A stretch of DNA of 64,000 nt from Pseudanabaena sp. ABRG5-3 (GCF_003967015.1 NZ_AP017560.1:1-64000), one strand, 5' to 3'. Shown: positions 8,101 to 18,312, counted from the first letter of the stretch. Program-made: numbers and translations. Notes: a model not told the origin generated them from the sequence alone.

Positions 8101-9330
8101 TCATGAAAACTGCCTCCTTGTACCGAGCTTATCCTGACGTTTATTTTTGAGATCATTCCCCCCTTTTCCTCTAGCGATCGGAATGACTTCTGCTGACGAC
8201 ATTTCTCGCGCTGAGCGAATTAGTAAACCTGCGATAAATAAACAAGATAGGGTTGAACTACCACCATAGCTCAAAAAAGGAAATGGCAAGCCCGTAGTTG
8301 GTAACACCCCAGTTGCCACACCCACATTCAAGATTGCCTGTACCACTATTAAAGATGTAGAACCAAGGGCAATTAAGCGAATGACAGGATCTTTACATTT
8401 ATAGGTCACTGACAAACCAATCGTGCCGTAAATCATGACCAACATCAATAAACAAATCCCACCAAACAAACCAAATTCTTCTGCAAAAATCGCGAAGATA
8501 AAGTCTGTATATTGAATTGGGAGAAATAGCTTTTGTTGCGACAACCCAAAACCACTGCCCCACAAACCACCTGAACCGATCGCCATTAAACTTTGAGTCA
8601 ACTGATAGCCATCTCCCGCTTGATCTTGCCAAGGATCGAGAAAAGACATAATCCGTCGGCGTTGATATTCCCGAAAAGTAACACTTGCCACGGCTACACA
8701 AGTCCCCAAAGCCGCAGTACCAAACATCTGAAGGCTCGGCAATCCTGCTCCTAACGCAATCAACCATAGCGTAATACCACAAAGCGCTGTTACGCTCAAA
8801 CTAGGCTGCATCAAAATACCGCCTAAGACCAACAGGAAAATCACCAGCCAAAAAGTCCTAGTTTTCCAATGAGTGCGATTCCAGTTACCGAATAGTTGAG
8901 CCGCTTGCAAAATCAAAAAGGGCTTAATTAACTCCGATGGTTGCAGCAAAAATGAACTTGACCCCACTGACAGCCATCTTGTCGCCGCGTTTCGCGTGGT
9001 TCCTAAGCCTGGGATATGCGTCGCATATAGCAAGGCAAGAATAATAAATAAGAAGATTGGGCTAATTTTGAGCATGAACCGTAATGGCAAATGCACAATC
9101 CCGTTAAAAATCAATAAGCCGATCGCTGCCCAAGCCAATTGATATTTGAAATAAAGCGTGCCATCCTTGAAGGCAATATCCGCAACAGGATAGGATGCCG
9201 AGAAAAGCACAGCTAATCCTGCAAATAGCCACAAAAACGTCAGCCATCGCAGGAGACGAGCTTCTGTTGCCCATTTATCGACAGTGCGATCGAAAAAGGG
9301 GAAGGCTTGAAAAATTTGGAGGAGTTTCAC
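8101..9330 (-). CDS. ftsW: SEDS-family peptidoglycan polymerase FtsW
   Basis: A 409-residue SEDS glycosyltransferase with about ten membrane helices, acting with a class B PBP at the division septum. Seen: GTTRNAATRWL after helix 4, QPSELIKPFLIL (conserved Q-P-S-E-x-x-K), the extracellular DPW...GDGYQLTQSLMAIGSGGLWGSG loop region, FAEEFG, and PTTGLPFPFLSYGGSS near the C-terminus. It is called FtsW rather than RodA by overall form and length; the distinction is moderately sure. The N-terminus carries a short cytoplasmic segment before the first helix. Confidence 0.88.
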   Translation of the reverse strand: MKLLQIFQAFPFFDRTVDKWATEARLLRWLTFLWLFAGLAVLFSASYPVADIAFKDGTLYFKYQLAWAAIGLLIFNGIVHLPLRFMLKISPIFLFIILALLYATHIPGLGTTRNAATRWLSVGSSSFLLQPSELIKPFLILQAAQLFGNWNRTHWKTRTFWLVIFLLVLGGILMQPSLSVTALCGITLWLIALGAGLPSLQMFGTAALGTCVAVASVTFREYQRRRIMSFLDPWQDQAGDGYQLTQSLMAIGSGGLWGSGFGLSQQKLFLPIQYTDFIFAIFAEEFGLFGGICLLMLVMIYGTIGLSVTYKCKDPVIRLIALGSTSLIVVQAILNVGVATGVLPTTGLPFPFLSYGGSSTLSCLFIAGLLIRSAREMSSAEVIPIARGKGGNDLKNKRQDKLGTRRQFS

Positions 9331-9440
9331 GGTTGCGTGGGGACTTGTGTGTTTAAAAGCAAAGCAATATTTCGTGATGCTATTTTAACCACGATTTTTC
9401 GCGATCGCTGAAAACAAAAAATTATTTATTGCAATTACTT

Positions 9441-9478
9441 GAAGAGAGAGACGGCGCAAAGCGTCGCCTCTCTCTTCT
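9441..9478. terminator. Hairpin at the end of the ureidoglycolate lyase gene
   Basis: Inverted repeat GAAGAGAGAGACGGCGC / GCGTCGCCTCTCTCTTC with AAA loop and a few mismatches. It touches the stop codon of the minus-strand gene ending at 9477. No T-run follows, so termination is uncertain. Confidence 0.5.
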
Positions 9479-9974
9479 ATACGTGCAAATCAAAACTCAG
9501 GTTATAAAGTTTGCGTAAATTACAGACCTCATAATCATTGATATTCGTGTCATGTAATTCCAGATTATAAAAATCAATAAATTCTTCTGCAAAAAGGGGA
9601 CCCGCGTGCCAAGTGCCAGCATTGAGCTTGATGAAACAATTGCCTGTAATCCGAAATGCGGCAATTTGCTCTAAATTAATTTGCTCAAGTGCTGATGAGG
9701 CTGGAGCAACTGCCATAAACCATTCCTTACTGCCAAGGGAACCCAAACATTGAGTGCATTGCTGATGCCGCGCCAAGCTATGAAATTTCAGACCCACTTT
9801 GCGGAGGTGCATGATGTAAAAACGCGGAATGCCTGCTGCCAAAGATAGCTGAGCATCATTCTCATCAAATTGCTTACCATCGTCAGTAGGAAAAATCACC
9901 TGACCGTAGGGCTGAAAGTTTTCAGGTGTAATTAATTGCGGAGTTAACTGAGTTGGTGAATTTGCGATCGCCAT
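9477..9974 (-). CDS. allA: Ureidoglycolate lyase (AllA family)
   Basis: A 165-residue cupin-type protein of the ureidoglycolate lyase family, which releases urea and glyoxylate from ureidoglycolate late in purine (allantoin) breakdown. Family marks are ITPENFQPYGQVI near the N-terminus, FHSLARHQQCTQCLGSLG (metal-site histidine region), FIKLNAGTWHAGPL and FIDFYNLELHDTNINDY. The length fits the family. No other allantoin-pathway gene is nearby; it lies just upstream of, and on the same strand as, nothing related. The partner coiled-coil gene at 9987 ends only 12 bases before its start, suggesting co-transcription. Confidence 0.87.
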   Translation of the reverse strand: MAIANSPTQLTPQLITPENFQPYGQVIFPTDDGKQFDENDAQLSLAAGIPRFYIMHLRKVGLKFHSLARHQQCTQCLGSLGSKEWFMAVAPASSALEQINLEQIAAFRITGNCFIKLNAGTWHAGPLFAEEFIDFYNLELHDTNINDYEVCNLRKLYNLSFDLHV

Positions 9975-9986
9975 AGAGAAAATGCT

Positions 9987-10337
9987 TTAAGCCTGTTTGA
10001 GATTCAAAGCTTCAATCATGATCCGAATATTTTCGGCTTGAATTTTCACTGTTTCTGCTTGCAGTTGAGCCGAAATTGCATAGCGATCGGCAGTCGCACT
10101 TTGCTGTTTCGTGACTTCCTTGAGTTCGTGTAACTCATCTTTTATATCCACCACATCAAGGGCAACCACATCGCGCTGGGTGTAAGGATGCTCGATCAGA
10201 CTATCAAGCCTACTATTAGTAGCTCGTAATTCTTGGTTAGTCGCACGTAATTCTTGACGTAATACTTGCGACTCTTCGACGAGAGTAATCAAAGCACTTT
10301 CTACACGATCCAGTCTGTTGTTTATTTCTTGAGTCAT
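9987..10337 (-). CDS. Small coiled-coil protein of unknown function
   Basis: A 116-residue, strongly helical, charged protein without signal or membrane segment. Residues 1-50 form heptads with an internal near-duplication (RQELRATN followed by QELRATNS). Residues 60-115 form a second helical stretch rich in Ala, Gln and Glu. Such short coiled-coil proteins are common beside unrelated genes in filamentous cyanobacteria; no family is recognised. It sits between the UbiH-like gene and allA on the same strand. Confidence 0.7.
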   Translation of the reverse strand: MTQEINNRLDRVESALITLVEESQVLRQELRATNQELRATNSRLDSLIEHPYTQRDVVALDVVDIKDELHELKEVTKQQSATADRYAISAQLQAETVKIQAENIRIMIEALNLKQA

Positions 10338-10380
10338 TTTTTGCTCCCTTGGCTCAAAACTAAATTTTACACCTAATGTT

Positions 10381-11601
10381 TTAGACCTGATGTAAGCCCA
10401 TCATGAAATACATCAAAAGGCGCTTGAGTGGGGAGATTTGTAAAAGTAGCAAACCAAAGCGACGTAGGACTTTAAAGAACCAATTGTGGTTAGAAAATAG
10501 GCGATTCGAGATATCAGTTAGCCAAATTACGCCGAGGTTATCCCATTTACGTTTTGATTCATAACGCTTTAAAACTGCGATCACCCCTAGATCTTCATTG
10601 TTTTGATGAGCAGCCTTTAACACCTTGGCTAGAGCATTGACATCACGAATACCAAGATTCATGCCCTGACCTGCGATCGGGTGGGTGGTATGCGCCGCAT
10701 CACCGATGAGGGCTAAACGGGACTGAATATAGGTCTGGCTGTGCATCCATCGAGGCACATAATTGGCGCGTTCACGGGAAATTACTTTAATATTGCCAAG
10801 CTTCTCCATGAGGGGATGACCAAAGCGTTTGGTTAACTCCTGTAGGAATGTCGAGTCATCGAGGGCAAGAAGATGGGGTGTTTCCTCAGTAGTTGCTGTC
10901 CAAACGATACAGGCGCGATCGCTACCGAGGGGCAAAATTGCAAAAGGACCACTGGGTTGAAATCGTTCATGGGCAAAATTGTGATGGGGCTGATCTGATT
11001 GAATCGTAGTGACGATGCAGGTCTGCTCGTATAGGCGTTGATCGATCGCAATATTTGCCATTTGCCGCACTAGCGATCGCCCACCATCGGCTCCCACTAA
11101 TAATTTAGTTTCGAGATATTGCTCTCCAATGTCGGAGCTGATTTTTACGCGCATGACATTGCGATCTGTGACTTCCTCAATATCTAAAATTTTTGCAGGA
11201 CAAATTAGTTCTAAATTTTGACATTCCCGCGCAAATTCCCAAAGAGAAGCTAAAGTCACCGAATTTTCGACAATATATCCCAGCGCCTCTTGCCCCATAT
11301 CTTCGCGCCGTAACTGCACCTGATAGGGCAAATCACCTTCTGAGACTTGGATCGCGTGCATCGGTGTCACTCCTCGACGTTGCATTCCGCCCCACACGCC
11401 GATATTTTGCCAAATTTGGCTAGACCCATAGGAGATCGCACTGGCGCGACCATCGGCAGTAAATTCTCCGCGCAAGAAATTACCATTAGCCTCAATAATT
11501 CCAACTTTGAGATCACGGTTTGCCGCGCAGTTCTTATCACCTAGCGCACAGGCTAAACTCGCACCCACCATACCCGCACCAACAATTAGTACATCAAACA
11601 T
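10381..11601 (-). CDS. UbiH/COQ6-family FAD-dependent hydroxylase
   Basis: A 406-residue flavin monooxygenase of the UbiH/VisC family. It has the dinucleotide fold GAGMVG (residues 8-13), the DG motif LLVGADGGRSLVR (about 167-179) and the FAD motif LIGDAAHTTHPIAGQGMN (about 298-315). In cyanobacteria the closest counterparts (slr1300 type) are linked to quinone or isoprenoid ring hydroxylation, possibly plastoquinone-related; that role is inferred from the family. The C-terminal segment FFKVLRRFGLLLLQISPLKR is hydrophobic and amphipathic, consistent with membrane-surface association. Confidence 0.85.
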   Translation of the reverse strand: MFDVLIVGAGMVGASLACALGDKNCAANRDLKVGIIEANGNFLRGEFTADGRASAISYGSSQIWQNIGVWGGMQRRGVTPMHAIQVSEGDLPYQVQLRREDMGQEALGYIVENSVTLASLWEFARECQNLELICPAKILDIEEVTDRNVMRVKISSDIGEQYLETKLLVGADGGRSLVRQMANIAIDQRLYEQTCIVTTIQSDQPHHNFAHERFQPSGPFAILPLGSDRACIVWTATTEETPHLLALDDSTFLQELTKRFGHPLMEKLGNIKVISRERANYVPRWMHSQTYIQSRLALIGDAAHTTHPIAGQGMNLGIRDVNALAKVLKAAHQNNEDLGVIAVLKRYESKRKWDNLGVIWLTDISNRLFSNHNWFFKVLRRFGLLLLQISPLKRLLMYFMMGLHQV

Positions 11602-11923
11602 GAGTTAAATTACTACTCCTACTACTCCAAGAGAAGATACTTTGCGTTCTCCCTTGATTATCAATGGTTCTACTTGAATAGAAGGCGCAAAGCGTCTTTT
11701 TTGATTGCTCGATAGCTTTACCTCAAGAGCGTAAAACTTCGTGTTCTTTCTTCATTATGGACGCTTTGTAAAGAAATATTGCAGAAGTATAGATATTTTT
11801 AACTAGAGCGCTCACAAATGATAACCAAAAAGTTATTAGCAGATTCCTAGCAAATTACTAGCAAAACAGGCTACAACTAACAAACGGGTAGGCTGGTATG
11901 GTATAGAAAACAATAGAGATTTT
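11602..11923. other. Intergenic region between the UbiH-like gene and ppc
   Basis: About 320 bases between divergent starts. It contains a weak hairpin (GGCGCAAAGCGTC followed by TTTTTT near 11685-11702) and AT-rich stretches suited to promoters for both genes. No further gene or known regulatory site was recognised. Confidence 0.4.
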
Positions 11924-11998
11924 ATGCTTGCTTCTTGCCATGAGATTTCAGCACAGCAGGAAAATTTTGGACTAGAAAGAAATATTGGAGAAAGTTGG

Positions 11999-14926
11999 AT
12001 GAGTTCCCCAGCAGCACTGTCAGCGTCATTAGTACAGATTGTCAACATTGAGAGCGATCTGCGTGCCGCCAATTCTCGTCTGCGATATCGTCTCAAGCTC
12101 GTCGAGGATTTGTGGGAATCAGTCCTATTAAGAGAAAGCGGTCAAGAACTAGTTGATTTATTGAGGCAACTGCGGGCGATGTGTTCACCAGAGGGGCAAG
12201 CCCCTGAATACCCTGCGGAAGAAGTGCTAAAGGTGGTCGAAAGTCTTGATTTACACCAAGCAACCACAGCCGCTCGAGCCTTTGCTTTATTTTTTCAACT
12301 CATTAATATTGTTGAACAAGATCATGAGCAGGAACAAACTAGCATCTATCGGGTTAGTCCGATCAATAGCGAAACCGAATATCCCGTTGGCACATTTCGC
12401 TGGCTATTTCCTGAACTGAAAAAGCTCAATGTACCACCACGTCAAATCCAAAAGATCCTAGACAATCTTGATATTCGCCTCGTCTTCACTGCTCACCCTA
12501 CGGAAATTGTGCGCCATACCATTCGCGAGAAGCAACGCACGATCGCCAAGATGCTCAAGGAATTAGATCGCTTAATCGGCTTTCGTGGGGATGAAGCCGT
12601 CACCCAAGCGATCGCCATGAACTGGGAAGCAGCTTCATTACAAGACCAAATAGCAGAGGAAATTCGTCTCTGGTGGCGTACCGATGAGCTAAACCAAATT
12701 AAGCCCACCGTTTTAGACGAAGCCGACTATACCCTGCATTATTTTGAAGAAGTTTTATTTGATGCGATTCCTGTACTTTACGATCGCATTGCTTCTGCAA
12801 TTTCTGTAACTTTTCCTAAACTAAAGTTACCGCGCTATGACTTTTGCAAATTTGGCTCATGGGTCGGTAGCGATCGCGATGGCAACCCCTATGTCACACC
12901 CGAAGTCACATGGCAAACCGCCTGCTATCAACGCAATCTGGTTTTAAACAAATATATTAAGTCCGTAGATCGCCTCAGCCGTTTACTGTCACTATCCCAA
13001 AGCCTCAGCGATGTTTCTCAAGATTTACTAGACTCCCTTGGCGATGACCAAATCCATTTGCCTGAAATTTACGAGAAGTATTCGATCAAATTCCGCCAAG
13101 AGCCTTATCGACTCAAACTCGCCTACATCAAAAATAGACTAGAAAGAACGCGCGATCGCAATCAAAAACTGCGCCATAGCGGTTGGCAAGCCTCGGAGAT
13201 GGAATTATCTACCAAAGGGCAAGAGCATCAGCTATATACCAATGTTGCCAACTTCTTATCAGAGTTAAAGCTGGTTCAAGCCAGTTTAATCGAAACTAAA
13301 CTCAATCCCAAGCCCCTTGAAAATCTGATCCGCCAAGTTGAGGTCTATGGGTTTCACCTAGCACACCTTGATATTCGCCAAGAAAGTACGCAGCATAGCA
13401 ATACGATCACCGAAATTGCCGAGACCTTGCAACTTTTACCCAAGCCCTATGATGAACTTACTGAAGTAGAAAAGGTGACTTGGCTAACGCAAGAGCTAAA
13501 AACGCGCCGCCCGATGATCCCTGCCAATCTGAAATTTAGTACAAAAACCAACGAGATTATTGAGACATTTCGGATGGTGGCAAAGGTTCAACAGGAATTT
13601 TCCGTAGAAATTTGCAACAACTACGTGATCAGTATGAACCGTAGTGTCAGCGATATTCTCGAAGTATTGCTCCTCGCCAAGGAAGCAGGACTCTACGACC
13701 CTGCTACGGGCAAAGGCTCCCTTAGCATTGCACCACTATTTGAGACAGTCGAGGATTTGCAAAGCGCACCGCCAATTATGACGGAGTTGTTTGAATTGCC
13801 CCTCTATCGCGCCTATCTTGAAAGTCACGATCATCTGCAAGAGGTTATGCTGGGCTATTCCGACAGCAACAAAGATTCAGGATTTTTGAGTAGTAACTGG
13901 GAAATTTATAAAGCTCAAAGGGCACTCCAAGATGTTTGCCAAAAATATCAGGTGGAACTACGGATGTTTCACGGACGTGGCGGCTCGGTCGGACGTGGTG
14001 GCGGCCCCACCTATGAGGCAATCTTGGCACAACCCGGCCGCAGCATCGAAGGTCGCATCAAGATTACCGAACAGGGTGAAGTACTGGCTTCTAAATATTC
14101 CTTACCCGAAATTGCACTTTATAATCTAGAGACGATCGCCACAGCAGTTATTCAAGCGGCCCTATTACCCAGCAGCACCGATACCCTCGATTGTTGGCTG
14201 GATACGATGGAAGAAATTTCTAAGCGATCGCGCCAAGTGTATCGCCATTTAATTTATGAGCAGCCGAATCTGGTGGAATTTTTTCACCAAGTTACGCCGA
14301 TCGAAGAAATTAGCCAGTTACAAATTAGCTCCCGTCCTGCCCGTCGTGCAGGTAAGCGAGATCTCGGTAGTTTAAGAGCGATTCCTTGGGTATTTAGTTG
14401 GACACAAAGCCGCTTTTTATTACCCTCTTGGTATGGCATCGGTGCAGCCCTAGAAGAATTTCTACAGGAAAACCCCGACGGGCATTTGTCACTATTGCAA
14501 TATTTCTACAGCAAATGGCCCTTCTTTAAAACTGCCATCTCCCGTGTCGAGATGACGATCGCCAAAACCGATCTGCAAATCGCCCATCACTATATGCGAG
14601 AGCTAACTAAAGAGGGTTACGAGGAAGCCTTTATCGAAATATTTGCGGAAATCACTGAGGAGTTTCAACGCACACGCAAAGTACTGCAATTGATCACAGG
14701 TCAAAAACAAATGCTAGATAGCGATCGCGATCTACAAAGATCAGTGCAACTACGCAATGGCTCAATTGTGCCGCTCGGATTTATTCAAGCCTCTTTGCTC
14801 AAGCGTTTACGTCAACATCGTCCTGATACTGTTGATCTGCGATCGCGCTATTCCAAGAACGAGCTATTACGTGGGGCATTACTAACTATTAACGGCATTG
14901 CCGCAGGTATGCGTAATACAGGTTGA
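11999..14926 (+). CDS. ppc: Phosphoenolpyruvate carboxylase
   Basis: A roughly 975-residue PEP carboxylase that adds bicarbonate to PEP to form oxaloacetate, the main anaplerotic step of cyanobacteria. Catalytic marks, in order: [17 protein letters not shown] (catalytic His), [48 protein letters not shown] (bicarbonate and loop motif) and [18 protein letters not shown]. The C-terminus is the canonical MRNTG. I prefer ATG 11999, which has a GGAG SD eight bases upstream and gives a family-like N-terminus; an in-frame ATG at 11924 would add 25 residues. A terminator follows. Confidence 0.97.
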   Translation: MSSPAALSASLVQIVNIESDLRAANSRLRYRLKLVEDLWESVLLRESGQELVDLLRQLRAMCSPEGQAPEYPAEEVLKVVESLDLHQATTAARAFALFFQLINIVEQDHEQEQTSIYRVSPINSETEYPVGTFRWLFPELKKLNVPPRQIQKILDNLDIRLVFTAHPTEIVRHTIREKQRTIAKMLKELDRLIGFRGDEAVTQAIAMNWEAASLQDQIAEEIRLWWRTDELNQIKPTVLDEADYTLHYFEEVLFDAIPVLYDRIASAISVTFPKLKLPRYDFCKFGSWVGSDRDGNPYVTPEVTWQTACYQRNLVLNKYIKSVDRLSRLLSLSQSLSDVSQDLLDSLGDDQIHLPEIYEKYSIKFRQEPYRLKLAYIKNRLERTRDRNQKLRHSGWQASEMELSTKGQEHQLYTNVANFLSELKLVQASLIETKLNPKPLENLIRQVEVYGFHLAHLDIRQESTQHSNTITEIAETLQLLPKPYDELTEVEKVTWLTQELKTRRPMIPANLKFSTKTNEIIETFRMVAKVQQEFSVEICNNYVISMNRSVSDILEVLLLAKEAGLYDPATGKGSLSIAPLFETVEDLQSAPPIMTELFELPLYRAYLESHDHLQEVMLGYSDSNKDSGFLSSNWEIYKAQRALQDVCQKYQVELRMFHGRGGSVGRGGGPTYEAILAQPGRSIEGRIKITEQGEVLASKYSLPEIALYNLETIATAVIQAALLPSSTDTLDCWLDTMEEISKRSRQVYRHLIYEQPNLVEFFHQVTPIEEISQLQISSRPARRAGKRDLGSLRAIPWVFSWTQSRFLLPSWYGIGAALEEFLQENPDGHLSLLQYFYSKWPFFKTAISRVEMTIAKTDLQIAHHYMRELTKEGYEEAFIEIFAEITEEFQRTRKVLQLITGQKQMLDSDRDLQRSVQLRNGSIVPLGFIQASLLKRLRQHRPDTVDLRSRYSKNELLRGALLTINGIAAGMRNTG

Positions 14927-14935
14927 TCCCTATTG

Positions 14936-14966
14936 ATAGAAAGCACCCTACGGGTGCTTTCTATTT
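14936..14966 (+). terminator. Terminator after ppc
   Basis: Perfect 13-base arms ATAGAAAGCACCC and complement around a TAC loop, followed by TTTAG. Placed ten bases after the ppc stop codon. Confidence 0.75.
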
Positions 14967-15041
14967 AGAGAGCAAAGCGTTATATATCCATGTTACGATT
15001 TTGGACAAACTGAGCGTGTTTATTGAGCGTGTGTGAGGAGT

Positions 15042-16091
15042 ATGAGCCCCAATCGTAATTTCCACGATCCCATAAGGGTTGGTGTCATTGGTATCGGTAA
15101 TATGGGGCAGCATCATGCAAGAGTCCTCAGCTTGCTCAAGGATGCAGAATTGATTGGTGTTTCCGATGTCAGTGTAGAGCGTGGACGTGATACGGCAAAT
15201 AAACACCGTGTACTTTATTTTGAAGACTACCGTGAGCTGTTACCCCTCGTTGATGCAGTTTGTATCGCCGTTCCCACTCGCCTACATTACGATGTTGGCA
15301 CAACTTGTCTAAAGGCTGGCGTACATGTGCTGATCGAAAAACCGATCGCCGCAACCATCGAAGAAGCCGAAGCCTTAGTTAAAATCGCTGCCGACCATAA
15401 CCGCATTCTCCAAGTTGGACATATTGAAAGATTTAACCCCGCTTTCCAAGAACTCAGCAAAGTTTTAAAGCATGAGACGATTTTGGCGATCGAAGCCGAT
15501 CGCATGAGTCCCTATTCGCAACGCGCCAATGATGTCTCGGTCGTATTCGATTTGATGATCCACGATATTGATCTGATTCTTGAGCTAGTACCCTCCGCGA
15601 TCGTGCGCGTCTCCGCCCATGGCAATCGCGTTTCCCCAGAATCTAGCTATCTCGACTATGTCACCGCCACCATCGGCTTTGAAAATGGTGTAATTGCCAC
15701 CCTCACTGCTAGCAAAGTTACCCATCGCAAAAAGCGCAAAATCACAGCTCACTGTACCAACTCCCTCACTGAGTCCGATTTCCTCAATAATGAAATTTTA
15801 ATTCATCGTCAAACTACAGCGAATTGGACAACCGATTACGGACAAGTCCTCTATCGTCAAGATGGCTTTATCGAAAAAGTCTATACCAGCAATATTGAGC
15901 CACTACATGCCGAACTAGAGCATTTTGTTGCCTGTGTTCGTGATAAGGCTCAACCCTCCGTCGGCGGCGATCAAGCATTAAAAACCCTCCGTCTTGCCAG
16001 TCTGATCGAACAAACAGCGATCGATGGTCAGGTCTGGAGAAGTTGCGATCTGCAATTACGCGAGGTTGCCACCGCAGGAAATTATTCCTAA
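15042..16091 (+). CDS. Gfo/Idh/MocA family NAD(P)-dependent oxidoreductase
   Basis: A 349-residue oxidoreductase. The N-terminal Rossmann fold opens RVGVIGIGNMGQHHARVL, followed by VCIAVPTRLHYD and the family hallmark VLIEKPIAAT (catalytic Lys in E-K-P). The C-terminal alpha/beta domain contains VGHIERFNPAF and FDLMIHDIDLILEL, where the His is in the substrate site. Substrates in this family are usually sugars, sugar nucleotides or cyclitols; this one cannot be specified, although the family also includes biliverdin reductase. I chose ATG 15042, which is preceded by GAGGAG; the GTG at 15033 lies within that SD region. Confidence 0.88.
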   Translation: MSPNRNFHDPIRVGVIGIGNMGQHHARVLSLLKDAELIGVSDVSVERGRDTANKHRVLYFEDYRELLPLVDAVCIAVPTRLHYDVGTTCLKAGVHVLIEKPIAATIEEAEALVKIAADHNRILQVGHIERFNPAFQELSKVLKHETILAIEADRMSPYSQRANDVSVVFDLMIHDIDLILELVPSAIVRVSAHGNRVSPESSYLDYVTATIGFENGVIATLTASKVTHRKKRKITAHCTNSLTESDFLNNEILIHRQTTANWTTDYGQVLYRQDGFIEKVYTSNIEPLHAELEHFVACVRDKAQPSVGGDQALKTLRLASLIEQTAIDGQVWRSCDLQLREVATAGNYS

Positions 16092-16188
16092 AAAGATTCA
16101 TGAAAAGCTCCATAAAAAGAACTTACCAAAGCCAAGTTCCTTTTGTATCTCTCACCCATTAGCATGATTCTCTAGAGATAGAAATCAC

Positions 16189-16235
16189 TCAAAAAGGCAG
16201 AAATCCAGTCGCCGACTGGATTTCTGCCTTTTTGA
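16189..16235 (+). terminator. Long hairpin between the oxidoreductase and the OMP-like gene
   Basis: Inverted repeat TCAAAAAGGCAGAAATCCAG / CTGGATTTCTGCCTTTTTGA with GTCGCCGAC at the tip. It carries A- and T-runs and so can terminate in either direction. Confidence 0.75.
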
Positions 16236-16309
16236 CATTAAAGGGAACATGGGAACTATGCCAATTATCTCCAGTCAAAAGAGGCATAGTTCAGCAGGAA
16301 ATCAATCTC

Positions 16310-16810
16310 ATGAAAGCTCTTACAAAAATCTATTTAGGTGTTGCGATCGCTACTTCAGTTCTTACCTCCTTTAGCGCAGTCGCCTCAGCCGAAGAAGTAA
16401 AATTACCAGGTAGCTATGTAGGTGCTGGCATATCTCTCCAAGGATTGGCTACTAACCCTTCTAACGTTGGCGCAAACTTAGCAGGTCGCTATAAGTTTGA
16501 TGACGTACCACTTTCCGTTAGAAGTTCTGTTCTCTTTGGTAATGGCGGTACTTCCATTGTTCCTACCGTTTCCTATGACTTGCCAGTAGGCGATCGCGCT
16601 AACGTTTATCTCGGTGCTGGTGCTTCCTTTAAAGTTGGCGGTAACAGCAGCATGACAGGTGATCAAACTGCCTTTGCGGTTCAACCTGGGGTCGAAGTTA
16701 GCCTCAACAAGAATCTTTTGCTTTATAGCAATGCGGTTATTCCATTTAATGGTCAAAGTAACGGTTCCGCAGGAACCTCCCTACAAGCTGGTTTAGGCGT
16801 TCAGTTCTAA
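16310..16810 (+). CDS. Small secreted beta-barrel-like (outer-membrane) protein
   Basis: A 166-residue precursor: signal peptide residues 1-27 (MKALTKIYLGVAIATSVLTS...ASA), then about 140 residues of alternating hydrophobic/polar strands rich in Gly, Ser and Asn, ending with a terminal aromatic (SLQAGLGVQF). The final Phe and strand periodicity fit an eight-stranded outer-membrane barrel. I recognise no family with certainty. ATG 16310 is preferred: it gives a clean signal peptide and has AGGA upstream. The longer reading frame from 16232 would put 26 polar residues before the signal and overlap the upstream terminator. Confidence 0.75.
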   Translation: MKALTKIYLGVAIATSVLTSFSAVASAEEVKLPGSYVGAGISLQGLATNPSNVGANLAGRYKFDDVPLSVRSSVLFGNGGTSIVPTVSYDLPVGDRANVYLGAGASFKVGGNSSMTGDQTAFAVQPGVEVSLNKNLLLYSNAVIPFNGQSNGSAGTSLQAGLGVQF

Positions 16811-16816
16811 CTTCTC

Positions 16817-16848
16817 AAAAAAGGCGGCGCAATGCGCCGCCTTTTTTA
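16817..16848. terminator. Bidirectional terminator
   Basis: AAAAAAGGCGGCGCA and complement around a tiny loop, with a T-run on each strand. It separates the OMP-like gene from the converging DUF6464 gene, whose stop codon lies in it. Confidence 0.88.
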
Positions 16849-17196
16849 TGCTTCCCAAAAGCGACATCCTTGACAAGGTCCATTCGGATTGACAGCACAG
16901 CGAAGTATTTCCGAACCTGCGTTATATCGACAACTTCCATCCCCAATTATCCAACGTCCATTCACCAAGCTTCTTTCTAAATTCTCTGGTGCTGGTTGTA
17001 CATATACTAAGACCCTAAATAAATTATATTTTCCTCTCCGAAACTGATATCGATGACGGCGCTCTAAGATCACATAGGTTTTGCCTTCTAAATCAATATA
17101 GTTTCCCGGTTGAGGCATCCAATCAAGATATATTTTACCCAAAGTGCTTTCAGGATGAAGGGTACACACCTCTGTCGGCACTGCTGATATTTCCAT
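16846..17196 (-). CDS. DUF6464 family protein
   Basis: A 116-residue cyanobacterial protein. It contains LGKIYLDWMPQPGNYIDLEG, VILERRHRYQFRRG and a C-terminal cysteine cluster (CRYNAGSEILRCAVNP, then CQGCRF), together four cysteines that could bind a metal. I recall this pattern as DUF6464. No signal or membrane segment is present. Function unknown. It is divergent from the C39-like protease gene, with a long palindrome between. Confidence 0.78.
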   Translation of the reverse strand: MEISAVPTEVCTLHPESTLGKIYLDWMPQPGNYIDLEGKTYVILERRHRYQFRRGKYNLFRVLVYVQPAPENLERSLVNGRWIIGDGSCRYNAGSEILRCAVNPNGPCQGCRFWEA

Positions 17197-17256
17197 AGGG
17201 TTTATTGTTTAATTGCACTAAGATCATTGTGCCATCAAGTTACAGCGTCATTATAA

Positions 17257-17315
17257 TTTAAAACACCAAGATGAGAGGAGGCACAATGTGCCTCCTCTCA
17301 TCTTGGTGTTTTAAA
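17257..17315. repeat. Long perfect palindrome in a divergent intergenic region
   Basis: Arms of about 29 bases (TTTAAAACACCAAGATGAGA... and complement) meet at GCACAATGTGC. Shorter outer inverted repeats GCCATCA (about 17231) and TGATGGC (about 17333) suggest an element of about 110 bp. It lies between two gene starts, so it is not a simple terminator. Confidence 0.65.
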
Positions 17316-17387
17316 AATCTATAAATAATTCCTGATGGCGATATGCGATGATTTATATAATTATCGCATTCACTCCGAGGTTATCCT

Positions 17388-18230
17388 ATGCCCAAAGCGA
17401 TCGCCGAAGCAGACACTTTTCTGAAAAAAAAGTTGCTTGGCTCAACGGATTTAGCCGATTCTGAGAAGATTTTTATCAAAAAGGGGCAGTCTTTTTTTGT
17501 GACTGAGTATAACCCCGATCGCAATCAACATCTTCTGCTAACTCTTGCCTCTCCTTTCCCCGCCTTAGATGGCAAATCTCAACTGCAAAAGGTCTATGCC
17601 TATGATCCTCATATCAAAATTGAGGGGGAAGATCTCAATCAACTGATTAAGCTCCCAGTCAAATATTGCTCGCAATTAGATAATGATCAAGCAATCTTTG
17701 GTCCTGGTTGGCGGCAGTGCAATACGACTAGTAATACGATGCTAGCCGATTTTGTGCTAAACGGAGCCTTGACAACGATGGCGAAAGCACAGGGATTTGC
17801 CGAACCCGAATCTGTCTATATGCGAATTGTGGGCAAGTATGGTGATACTACTGATCATGACGCTCAAACATGGGCTTTAAAAGAACTCGGTATTAACTCT
17901 TACTTCAGCTATTCCCTCTCCGCCAAAGATGTCTTAATGTCTCTTAAAGCAAATATTCCTGTAGTTGTAGGATTCGCGTACAAAGGCAGTGGACATATTT
18001 GCTTGATTGTGGGACATGACCCTAAGCAAAAAGTTTGGCTTGTCCATGATCCTTATGGTACTCGACATGGGGCTAGCGATAGCTATGATGTCGGCGTTGG
18101 TGGAGCTTATGATCCCTATACCTATACAGTAATGCAGCAAATTTTTTGGGATGGCGGCGGTGAAGCTGGCTGGGGAAGAATCGTTACCAGTATCAAGGGC
18201 AAACCCACGGGTTTACCTTCAGGACTATGA
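17388..18230 (+). CDS. C39-like cysteine peptidase domain protein
   Basis: A 280-residue protein with a papain-like C39_2 peptidase domain in its C-terminal two-thirds. Proposed catalytic residues: Q109-C111 in GWRQCNTTSNTMLADF, H203 in KGSGHICLIVGHD, and D221 in VHDPYGTR. The N-terminal 90 residues form a beta-rich module (KIFIKKGQSFFV... HLLLTLASPF) that may bind a ligand or cell wall. There is no signal peptide, so it is cytoplasmic or an unusual export. Related domains occur in phage lysin-like and bacteriocin-processing proteins. The substrate is unknown. It starts with ATG after CGAGG. Confidence 0.78.
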   Translation: MPKAIAEADTFLKKKLLGSTDLADSEKIFIKKGQSFFVTEYNPDRNQHLLLTLASPFPALDGKSQLQKVYAYDPHIKIEGEDLNQLIKLPVKYCSQLDNDQAIFGPGWRQCNTTSNTMLADFVLNGALTTMAKAQGFAEPESVYMRIVGKYGDTTDHDAQTWALKELGINSYFSYSLSAKDVLMSLKANIPVVVGFAYKGSGHICLIVGHDPKQKVWLVHDPYGTRHGASDSYDVGVGGAYDPYTYTVMQQIFWDGGGEAGWGRIVTSIKGKPTGLPSGL

Positions 18231-18263
18231 TCTTCCTTACGACTCAATAGAATTTTAGAAATG

Positions 18264-18312
18264 CAATAATCTTTGAAAAAACTTGCTTCGCAAGTTTTTT
18301 CAAAGATTATTG
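18264..18312. terminator. Perfect 23-bp stem hairpin upstream of the DedA gene
   Basis: CAATAATCTTTGAAAAAACT... and its complement around a TTC loop (GCTTCGC tip). It lies 34 bases after the peptidase stop and may be a terminator or another small palindromic element. Confidence 0.6.

Noticed and set aside
8399-8782. 127-codon open frame on the minus strand
   Set aside because: A shadow of ftsW in another frame, rich in Trp, Cys and Arg, without domain or SD.
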